Below, one piece after another: positions 58,394 through 64,000 of a stretch of DNA of 64,000 nucleotides. The DNA is from Synechococcus sp. PROS-7-1 (GTDB lineage: Bacteria > Cyanobacteriota > Cyanobacteriia > PCC-6307 > Cyanobiaceae): NCBI RefSeq assembly GCF_014279795.1, contig NZ_CP047945.1, positions 950,572-1,014,571 on the forward strand, in the 5' to 3' direction. The notes below the pieces were generated by a model. The model did no database searches, had not been told where the DNA came from, and saw nothing but the letters and a program-made list of their open reading frames with translations. How positions within the stretch are numbered: the stretch's first letter is position 1; each line of letters begins with the position of its first letter. Position numbers and translations under genes: made by a program.

Positions 58394-58927
58394 ATGAACG
58401 CTTCGCGTTTTGCGCATCTGTGTTCAGCTGCCGTGCGACAGAGCTTGGTTGGAGCCTTTGTAGTCGTCTCGCTGCTTTCAGCGAGTCAACCGCTTGAGGC
58501 GCATGGTGATGTGAAAGGGGATGCTGCGATGCCCGTCAACAGTGGGGCGACCGGGCCTCAGATGACGGTGTATCGATCGGCGAGTTGCGGTTGCTGTACG
58601 TCATGGGGATCCCACATCGTTTCAGCGGGATACCGCATTGAGGACCATGTCACCGAGGACATGGATGCCGTGAAGAAAGCGCGTGGCATCAGCCCACAAC
58701 AAGCTTCTTGCCATACCGCGGTTGTGGAGGGGTATGTGATCGAAGGGCATGTGCCCGCTTCTGCGATTCAGCGTCTTTTGACAGAACGGCCCAATATCCG
58801 AGGTCTGGCAGTTCCAGGGATGCCAATGGGTTCTCCCGGGATGGAGGTGGCTGGCGTCGAGGCTGAACGTTTCGAGGTGCTTGCCATTGCCCATGACGGA
58901 ACAACCTCCGTCTTCGCGCGTTATTAA
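58394..58927 (+). CDS. DUF411 metal-binding protein, copy 1
   Basis: 177 residues from ATG 58394. Signal peptide (VGAFVVVSLLSASQPLEA), then DUF411: SASCGCCTSWGSHIVSAGY (Cys-x-Cys-Cys), SCHTAVVEGYVIEGHVPASA and VPGMPMGSPGME, a Met-rich loop. The family is linked to copper handling in the periplasm. A paralogue is at 62864-63286. Confidence 0.92.
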   Translation: MNASRFAHLCSAAVRQSLVGAFVVVSLLSASQPLEAHGDVKGDAAMPVNSGATGPQMTVYRSASCGCCTSWGSHIVSAGYRIEDHVTEDMDAVKKARGISPQQASCHTAVVEGYVIEGHVPASAIQRLLTERPNIRGLAVPGMPMGSPGMEVAGVEAERFEVLAIAHDGTTSVFARY

Positions 58928-58961
58928 GCGGTTTCAGGGAGACCGCTTCGGGGAACGGGGG

Positions 58962-59231
58962 TCATCGCGATGGTTTTAACAGCATCGCTGCACCCGAAAC
59001 TGTGACGATGACGGTGAGCCCACCCAAGAGCATTGGGTAGACGGGCTGAAGATTCAGAACACCGAAATTCCCGGTGTGGATCTTCAGCAGCCAGAAGGCA
59101 TCAATGTCTTGCTCCAAGAGCAAGCTGTAGAGAGATCCCGTGCCTGCGGTGATCAGCAACGGAACAGCGGCGATTGGAACCAGCCAACGGTGAACTTTGC
59201 GTGCTCGCCGTGAAAGCGGTCGTTGGTTCAT
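58962..59231 (-). CDS. Small PepSY-associated-type membrane protein
   Basis: 89 residues with two helices. RKVHRWLVPIAAVPLLITAG with GSLYSLL is the opening of PepSY_TM proteins, but the PepSY domains are absent. Third gene of the DUF305 operon; overlaps the DUF3721 copy 3 gene by 4 bases. Confidence 0.7.
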   Translation of the reverse strand: MNQRPLSRRARKVHRWLVPIAAVPLLITAGTGSLYSLLLEQDIDAFWLLKIHTGNFGVLNLQPVYPMLLGGLTVIVTVSGAAMLLKPSR

Positions 59232-59479
59232 TGCTTGCGAAGTTGGCGGTGGAGTTTACGCTCATCTGCGCAGGGCATCCACTTTCCGTTGTTCTGATGC
59301 AGCGTATTGCAACCAATCTCACTGGCACGTTGTTGCGCGTCAGCTTTGGATTGGTAGATGCCTTTGCTGTGAGCATGGCTGGCCATGGGATGGACAACGA
59401 AAGCAGCGACGAGGGCGAATGAGATGGAGATCCATCCCATCATCGTTGTGGTGAAGGCATTAAAAGTGATTGCTTTCAC
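59228..59479 (-). CDS. DUF3721 protein, copy 3
   Basis: 83 residues. Signal peptide (ISISFALVAAFVVHPMASHA), then a shortened, diverged DUF3721 core YQSKADAQQRASEIGCNTLH with GKWMPC. Middle gene of the DUF305 operon; overlaps both neighbours by 4 bases. The WMPC and GC residues are kept while surroundings differ from copies 1 and 2, which points to metal binding. Confidence 0.8.
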   Translation of the reverse strand: MKAITFNAFTTTMMGWISISFALVAAFVVHPMASHAHSKGIYQSKADAQQRASEIGCNTLHQNNGKWMPCADERKLHRQLRKQ

Positions 59480-60177
59480 AGCGCGAAAAGGCCATCAAAT
59501 TTGTAGTAGTCCGGCTTATTCAGTCCTCCGCTTTGCAGCATCTTGCGGAGTTCGATGATCTCTTTGCGCTGGGCGACGATGATCTCGCGCGCCAGGCGAA
59601 GGACGGTGGGGTTGGTGGAGTTTTGCCGAGCCTCATGGGCCATCTGAAGTGCGCCTCCATGGTGCTCAATCATTCCCTCTAAGAACCACTGCACCCTGTT
59701 GTCGCGCGTTGGCTTCGTTCCCGACATGCGCATCGCGGCAATCACATCAGGACTCATGCGCACCAGATCTGCCATGGAGTTGGGGTCCCCGTTAGGGCGC
59801 AATGCCACGGGATAAACCGGTGCATCCGGATACCAGGCTTTGCGCCATTGGCGCATCGCCTTGATCTCACGGGCCTGCTCGTTCCAGATGCTGTTTGCCA
59901 ACGCCCCCACCCCAGGGGCGCCGATGTTGAAGACGTACTCACTCATCCGCAACGCCCCGGTGTGATGCTCGACCATGCCATCGATAAAGCGCAGGTCGTA
60001 GGTGCTGCCTGCTGGTCCCATGCCATGGGCATGGTGCTGATGGTTGCCGGAATGGGGGGGTGCAGCCTCTTTCGTTTTTTCAGGTGCTGGGTGATGCATC
60101 CCATGGTCCATTTGGGCCAATGCGACTTGAGGGGGCAGTGCCGAGATGGCGGCCAGAGCAAAAGCGATTCGACGCAT
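59476..60177 (-). CDS. DUF305 protein (CopM-like copper-binding)
   Basis: 233 residues from ATG 60177. Signal peptide ends near ALAQMD. A His/Met-rich linker (MDHGMHHPAPEKTKEA and SGNHQHHAHGMG) follows, then two DUF305 halves with FIDGMVEHHTGALRM and FLEGMIEHHGGALQMAHEA. Synechocystis CopM, a periplasmic copper-binding protein, has the same domain. First gene of an operon with DUF3721 copy 3 and a PepSY-type membrane protein, preceded by a MerR-type promoter. Confidence 0.93.
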   Translation of the reverse strand: MRRIAFALAAISALPPQVALAQMDHGMHHPAPEKTKEAAPPHSGNHQHHAHGMGPAGSTYDLRFIDGMVEHHTGALRMSEYVFNIGAPGVGALANSIWNEQAREIKAMRQWRKAWYPDAPVYPVALRPNGDPNSMADLVRMSPDVIAAMRMSGTKPTRDNRVQWFLEGMIEHHGGALQMAHEARQNSTNPTVLRLAREIIVAQRKEIIELRKMLQSGGLNKPDYYKFDGLFAL

Positions 60178-60198
60178 GGAAAGAACAATCACGTCGCT

Positions 60199-60229
60199 AT
60201 TGTGGAGTCTCCAGTAAGTGGAGAGTCAA
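60199..60229 (-). promoter_or_regulatory. MerR/CueR-type promoter of the DUF305 operon
   Basis: On the minus strand: -35 TTGACT, 19-base spacer, -10 CACAAT. The spacer holds the dyad ACTCTCCA-CTTAC-TGGAGACT. The long spacing and centred dyad are hallmarks of MerR-family activation. The same TTGACTCTCCA..ACTGGAG block recurs at 63308-63338. The dyad overlaps the 5' end of the divergent merR-type gene, so it may also autoregulate. Confidence 0.85.
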
Positions 60230-60235
60230 CCCTTC

Positions 60236-60616
60236 GTGCCTAAAGCGCCTGGCGATCTACTCAAGATTGGAGTTGTCTCTGCAAGAAGCAACATTTCGGT
60301 GAAAACGATTCGTTTTTATTGTGATGAAGGTTTATTGCTGCCAGTATCACGTACCGATTCCAGATATCGATTGTTTGATGAGTCTGTTTTTGACGATCTT
60401 AGTCTAATCCTTCGTCTGCGGGCCATGGACTTGCCTCTTGATTTGGTGAAAAAAGTAATTCAGGCACAGCGATCTGGAATCTGTACTTGCAGTGATCTCA
60501 AGACCACGATGCGCGAAAAATTAAGCGAGATTCATGAGCGCCTGGATGAATTGAAGGTGCTGGAGACTGAGATCAAAACGATGTTGAAGAGCTGGGAGCC
60601 TTGTGGCGGGGCTTGA
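60236..60616 (+). CDS. MerR-family regulator, probably copper-responsive
   Basis: 126 residues from GTG 60236; GTG 60218 would place the start inside the operator. DNA-binding domain: KIGVVSARSNISVKTIRFYC, then DEGLLLPVSRTDSRYRLFDE. A long dimer helix follows. Cysteines at CTCSDLK and in the C-terminal EPCGGA could bind metal, in place of the CueR Cys-x7-Cys. Divergent from the DUF305 operon it probably controls. Confidence 0.88.
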   Translation: MPKAPGDLLKIGVVSARSNISVKTIRFYCDEGLLLPVSRTDSRYRLFDESVFDDLSLILRLRAMDLPLDLVKKVIQAQRSGICTCSDLKTTMREKLSEIHERLDELKVLETEIKTMLKSWEPCGGA

Positions 60617-60640
60617 TCAGTCGCGTGATCAGCTCAGTAC

Positions 60641-62119
60641 TCAGGCTTCGATCAAGATGTTGCCCATCATGCCGAGCTCCTCGTGATCGAGGATGTGGCA
60701 GTGATACACGCTCTTGCCAGCAAAGTCGCTGAAGCGGGTGCGCACGCGCACGGTTTCGCCAGGGCGCACCAGCACCACATCCCGCCAGGCCCGGTAGGGC
60801 TCAGGCCTGCCATTGCGGCTGATCACCTGCATCGGATTCACATGCAGATGGAAGGGGTGATCCATCACGCCTGTGTTCAGCAGCTCCCAGTCCTCTGTGT
60901 CTCCCAATTGCACGCGCGTGTCAATGCGCCCATGGTTGTAGCTCTGGCCGTTGATCAAAAAGGCCATGCCCATGCCTGGTGCCATGCCGTGATTCATCAC
61001 AAATCGGCGCGTACGCAGCGGGCTGGGGAGCTCCTCCACCGCTAAGAGCTGCTGCGGCAGAGGCTGCGGCGCTACAACGCCATTGGTGCTCACCGTTGCG
61101 ATGACATCAGCTTGTTCCTGGCCAGACACCGCTCTCCCCATGCCCATACCCATACCCATGCCCATACCCATGCCCATACCCATGCCGCCCATCATTGGGC
61201 GCCCCAGGCGCCTGTAGGGGAGGTTGTTCAAGCGAAACCGACCACCTTCGGGAGCCACCTGCACCAACACATCGGCACGCTCGCCGGGCACCAGCAGCAA
61301 CTCCTGCAACGGCAGTGGTTGCTCCAGTGCACCACCATCAGTGGCAATCAGATGCATGGTGTGACCCTCCAGCGCCAGTCGCCAGAAGCGGGCATTGGAG
61401 GCGTTGAGAAGGCGTAGGCGCAGCAAGCCGCCGGCTGCAACCTGCAGCTCGGGCTTCACCTGGCCGTTCACGCTCAGAATCGAGCCTTCTCGGCCAAGCA
61501 TCACACCAGAACCGGAGCGCTGGTTGGCGGCTGGAAGATCCTTGAGCACAAGCACTTCTTCCTGGGCCGCCTGCACTTCAGGGATGCGATCGAGATCGCC
61601 TCTCACCAGCAGCGCACCACCCAGGCCACCAAACACCTGGTCAGCCACCGTTCCATGGTGATGGGGGTGGTAGTAGAAGAGGCCCGCCGGGTGATTGTCC
61701 GGCAAGGAGAAGCTGCAGCTCTGTCGCTGGCCAGGAGCAACCCTCAGGAACACATTGTCGGCTGCTCCGCTGGGTGGAATGTGCAGGCCGTGGTAGTGCA
61801 GATTCGTTGGCTGAGTCAGGCGGTTGTGCAGCTGGATCCGCACCGCATCACCAGGCTGCAGTTCAAGCTGGGGGCCAGGGAGTAAGCCGTTGTAGGTGAG
61901 TGCCCGTCCTGATGTGCCAGGGATGCTGATGGACGTTTCCTGCGCTACCAGATCCAGCTCCAGCAGGCCAGCTTGAGAGCGCACTGGCGACGTCGCCGCC
62001 GCGTTGATGCTCCTCCGTGGATCTGCGGCCCAGCCATGGCAGCCATGGCGCAGAGCCGCGACTGAGGCTGCTGCAGTGCCACCGGCTGCCAGGGCGAGAA
62101 AGGAGCGCCGGCTGATCAC
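60641..62119 (-). CDS. Multicopper oxidase with Tat signal and Met/Gly-rich insert
   Basis: 492 residues. Twin-arginine motif SRRSFLAL, then three cupredoxin domains. Copper ligands: HYHGLH (108-113), YYHPHHHG (149-156), HPFHLHVNP (~420) and YHCHILDHEELGMM (~475-488). A Gly-Met repeat (residues ~310-330) resembles the Met-rich substrate gate of CueO. Likely a periplasmic cuprous oxidase. Last gene of the operon begun at 63286, 4-base overlap with the glutaredoxin-MauE gene. Confidence 0.95.
   Translation of the reverse strand: MISRRSFLALAAGGTAAASVAALRHGCHGWAADPRRSINAAATSPVRSQAGLLELDLVAQETSISIPGTSGRALTYNGLLPGPQLELQPGDAVRIQLHNRLTQPTNLHYHGLHIPPSGAADNVFLRVAPGQRQSCSFSLPDNHPAGLFYYHPHHHGTVADQVFGGLGGALLVRGDLDRIPEVQAAQEEVLVLKDLPAANQRSGSGVMLGREGSILSVNGQVKPELQVAAGGLLRLRLLNASNARFWRLALEGHTMHLIATDGGALEQPLPLQELLLVPGERADVLVQVAPEGGRFRLNNLPYRRLGRPMMGGMGMGMGMGMGMGMGMGRAVSGQEQADVIATVSTNGVVAPQPLPQQLLAVEELPSPLRTRRFVMNHGMAPGMGMAFLINGQSYNHGRIDTRVQLGDTEDWELLNTGVMDHPFHLHVNPMQVISRNGRPEPYRAWRDVVLVRPGETVRVRTRFSDFAGKSVYHCHILDHEELGMMGNILIEA
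61138..61188 (-). repeat. Short tandem repeat encoding Gly-Met units
   Basis: Repeats of a 6-base ggcatg/ggtatg unit on the minus strand encode alternating Gly-Met in the multicopper oxidase. Copy number is likely to vary between strains. Confidence 0.85.
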
Positions 62120-62871
62120 AACGCACCCCCAGAAGCAAGAGCCATCACTGGCTGAATCAACATCGCCAAACCCATCAGCCCCATGATCAGATTCTCAGCG
62201 AAGCTCACCACCCCCAGCGGTGTGCGGGAGTTGCCGCCCACGCAGGCACAGTTCAGTGCCAGGTGATCGACGAACACGGCTTTGCCGACGGAGACCATGC
62301 CCATCACACCGAGAAGCACTGCTGTCACGCCAATCACAGCTTCAAGGCCCATACTCTCGGCCGATTGCAGCATCCCAAGTCCCACCAATAGCTCAACAGC
62401 GGGATACAGTTTTCCCCAGGCCTGCCAACGCTGCGTGAGCAGGTCATATTTGCGGAAGCTTGCAGCGAATGCCGCAATATCCATCAGCTTGAGCATCGCC
62501 AACAGGCAGATCGCCAGGCCCATGTAGCCCCGGATTTCGCCCCCTAATGCCAGGTTGATCAACAGAGCGCTCAGGAACACAGCGATCACTGGTGCGTAGG
62601 ACACCTCTGCTGTTTCCGCGGTGACACCAAGCCGTTTCGCCAGCTCGGTGTAGCCCCCAATGCGCTCCGCGCCGGCAAACACCTGCGGCGTGGTGGTCAC
62701 ACCGTGGGCATGCTTGAAGGCTTCCACCTCCGCCTGGCTGCGCAGAGGATGATCCTCAAACGGAATCCCCTGGGCGCGCAGGAGCTGAAGCGCGCGCTGC
62801 CCCCACGGACAGGCATGCTCGGGCGTCTCCATCCTGTAGAGACGCACAGCGCTGAGTTCCGGCTTAGCCAT
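62116..62871 (-). CDS. Glutaredoxin-MauE/DoxX-like membrane fusion
   Basis: 251 residues from ATG 62871 (the frame runs on to 62994 within DUF411). First ~80 residues are glutaredoxin-like (YRMETPEHACPWGQRALQLL, TPQVFAGAERIGGY) with a single active-site Cys. A four- or five-helix MauE/DoxX-type membrane part follows (YMGLAICLLAMLKLMDIAAF, LYPAVELLVGLGML) with a Cys pair in LALNCACVGGNSRTPLG. The combination suggests disulphide or thiol transfer to periplasmic copper proteins. Confidence 0.82.
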   Translation of the reverse strand: MAKPELSAVRLYRMETPEHACPWGQRALQLLRAQGIPFEDHPLRSQAEVEAFKHAHGVTTTPQVFAGAERIGGYTELAKRLGVTAETAEVSYAPVIAVFLSALLINLALGGEIRGYMGLAICLLAMLKLMDIAAFAASFRKYDLLTQRWQAWGKLYPAVELLVGLGMLQSAESMGLEAVIGVTAVLLGVMGMVSVGKAVFVDHLALNCACVGGNSRTPLGVVSFAENLIMGLMGLAMLIQPVMALASGGAL

Positions 62872-63286
62872 CACCCTCCACCGTCTGGAAGGCTTGGGTC
62901 CGGCCGGATTCGGTGAAGGTGAACACCGTGTAGCTCTCTGTCTTGAACGGTGATTCCATGCCGGGCGAACCGAGCGGCATACCGGGTACGGCAATTCCGG
63001 CCACCTGTGGGCGTTCCTTCAGCAGCCGCTGAATCGCCGACACTGGAATATGACCCTCAACCGTGTAACCCCCAATCCGGGCGGTGTGACAGGACTGCAG
63101 CTGAGGTGGAACGCCGTAGCGCTGCTTGATGCTCGCAAGGTTGCTCGTCACGTAGTCCTTCACTGTGAAGCCGGCTTGCCTGAGGTGGTCCAGCCAGCCT
63201 TTGCAGCAGCCACAGCTTGGGGAGCGATAGGCGGAAACCACCGCAGGCACAGGTATGGCGGCGACTGGAGGCATCAACAGAGGCAC
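62864..63286 (-). CDS. DUF411 metal-binding protein, copy 2
   Basis: 140 residues from GTG 63286; ATG 63274 is an alternative. Weak N-terminal signal. SPSCGCCKGWLDHLRQAGF, SCHTARIGGYTVEGHIPVSA and VPGMPLGSPGME match copy 1. First gene of the DUF411/glutaredoxin-MauE/multicopper oxidase operon; the stop overlaps the next start by 8 bases. Confidence 0.92.
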   Translation of the reverse strand: MPLLMPPVAAIPVPAVVSAYRSPSCGCCKGWLDHLRQAGFTVKDYVTSNLASIKQRYGVPPQLQSCHTARIGGYTVEGHIPVSAIQRLLKERPQVAGIAVPGMPLGSPGMESPFKTESYTVFTFTESGRTQAFQTVEGDG

Positions 63287-63307
63287 AGGAGGACGGCGAC
63301 TGCTTCC

Positions 63308-63338
63308 ACCGTAAACACTCCAGTCGGTGGAGAGTCAA
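63308..63338 (-). promoter_or_regulatory. MerR/CueR-type promoter of the DUF411 operon
   Basis: Minus strand: -35 TTGACT, 19-base spacer with the dyad ACTCTCCAC-CG-ACTGGAGTGT, weak -10 TACGGT. The same element is before the DUF305 operon. The -35 overlaps the stop codon of the sensor kinase gene. Confidence 0.82.
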
Positions 63339-64000
63339 TGGGGTGGCTCAGCCGCCGGAATCTCCAGGGAGAAGCAGCTGCCGCATCCAGTCCTGGAGTG
63401 CACCTGGATTGCTGCGCGATGGCGGACGGCGATGGCTTGCGCGATGGCCAGCCCCAGCCCACTGCCACCCTGGAGGCGTGAGCGAGACGGATCCAGTCGC
63501 GTGAAGCGATCAAAGATTCGGCCCTGCATCTCCTCAGCGATGCCAGGTCCGTTGTCGGTGATTGAAAGCTGGAAATGGCGACCCTGGTGCTTCAGGGAGA
63601 CGTCGATCGCGCCACCTGCTGGGCTGTGCTGCATCGCGTTGCTCAGCAGATTGATCACAAGCCGGCTGAGTTCTGTCTCCGCCCCAAGCACCTTGGCACT
63701 GGACATCCATGACGTGTGAATCAGGCTCACCTGAGCAGCCGCAGCTGTCTCTGAAAAATCCTCCATCACATCGGCCGTGATCTCGGCGAGATCACACACC
63801 GTTGCCGGCTCCCGCTCGCAGGGTCGTTCAAGGCTGGCGAGCAACAACAGGTCGCCGATCAGGTTCTGCAGGCGCCGGCCCTGGGCCAGCACCCGATCCC
63901 AGCGTCCTGTCTCCACCACTGCCATCAAGTTGGCCAGCGGGGTGCGTAATTCGTGGGCCACATCGGCGCTGAACTGCTCCTGTCGCTGATAGGCCTCCAG
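63335..64000 (-). CDS. Sensor histidine kinase, partial (5' end outside window)
   Basis: C-terminal ~221 residues. DHp box AHELRTPLANL with the phosphorylated His, N box LVINLLSNAMQHSP, G1 DNGPGIAEE, F box IFDRF, and G2 GSGLGLAIAQAIA. The frame stays open past 64000. Layout and neighbours suggest a heavy-metal sensor (CusS or CopS-like). The gene ends inside the DUF411 operon promoter. Confidence 0.9.
   Translation of the reverse strand: MEAYQRQEQFSADVAHELRTPLANLMAVVETGRWDRVLAQGRRLQNLIGDLLLLASLERPCEREPATVCDLAEITADVMEDFSETAAAAQVSLIHTSWMSSAKVLGAETELSRLVINLLSNAMQHSPAGGAIDVSLKHQGRHFQLSITDNGPGIAEEMQGRIFDRFTRLDPSRSRLQGGSGLGLAIAQAIAVRHRAAIQVHSRTGCGSCFSLEIPAAEPPH

Noticed and set aside
1-64000. CRISPR arrays, tRNA/rRNA genes, insertion sequences, prophage genes
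   Set aside because: No regularly spaced repeats, cloverleaf or rRNA motifs, transposase or phage structural genes were found by reading both strands.

Overview
The window looks like the chromosome of a marine or coastal Synechococcus-type picocyanobacterium. The evidence is two cytochrome c6 genes, small families typical of that group (DUF3721, DUF1651, DUF2973, DUF2256), a CP12-tail-like mini protein, and a cobalamin riboswitch in front of a HupE-type transporter. Strain or clade cannot be resolved by eye. No rRNA, tRNA, CRISPR array, insertion sequence or prophage was seen. Most of the window is GC-rich and tightly packed. Visibly AT-richer blocks (about 2.4-7.7 kb and 51.4-58.4 kb) look like accessory DNA.

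Layout. 0-2.3 kb: housekeeping and hypothetical genes, a 49-residue protein with a CP12-like tail, and an MIF-type tautomerase. 2.4-7.7 kb: one giant multicopper oxidase (about 1750 residues). 7.7-16.8 kb: dCTP deaminase-like protein, short-chain dehydrogenase, Cu/Zn superoxide dismutase, a secreted zinc peptidase, a ferredoxin/metallo-beta-lactamase fusion and many very small proteins. This stretch also holds an apparent Zur-box-to-terminator transcription unit with no substantial gene. 16.9-22.0 kb: an Mrp-type Na+/H+ antiporter operon led by a TerB/Coq4-like fusion. 22.1-24.6 kb: acetolactate synthase and acetolactate decarboxylase (acetoin route). 24.7-27.4 kb: small proteins and terminators. 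27.4-31.1 kb: manganese-type ABC transporter and a histidine-tailed EamA transporter. 31.1-39.3 kb: a metal block (DUF3721, cytochrome c6, DUF318 permease, TIGR03943 partner, an anchored beta-rich protein, ZnuCBA and a His/Asp-rich outer-membrane barrel) with two Zur-type palindromes. 39.4-42.5 kb: B12-riboswitch HupE, amidase-like protein, RsmE, OsmC. 42.5-51.4 kb: CDF transporter, Rieske oxygenase, a methyltransferase/FAD oxidoreductase/type III polyketide synthase operon and a convergent cytochrome P450. 51.4-58.4 kb: accessory DNA with three copies of a non-coding repeat, a second DUF3721/cytochrome c6 pair and two DUF1254/DUF1214 proteins flanked by two repeat copies. 58.4-64 kb: a copper locus with two DUF411 proteins, a DUF305 (CopM-like) operon, a MerR regulator, a Met-rich multicopper oxidase, a glutaredoxin-MauE fusion and a partial sensor kinase.

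How it fits together. The window is a trace-metal hub: Mn uptake, Zn uptake, Co/Ni uptake under B12 control, Cu detoxification and cation efflux. The strongest new leads are: (1) a putative Zur-controlled small RNA or micropeptide at about 13.61-13.76 kb; (2) the DUF318/TIGR03943/beta-rich-protein/ZnuCBA/His-rich-barrel block as an envelope-spanning zinc system; (3) a two-operon copper regulon defined by the same MerR-type spaced promoter at 60.2 and 63.3 kb; (4) DUF3721 recurring three times beside cytochrome c6 or copper genes; (5) the direct repeats bracketing the DUF1254 pair.
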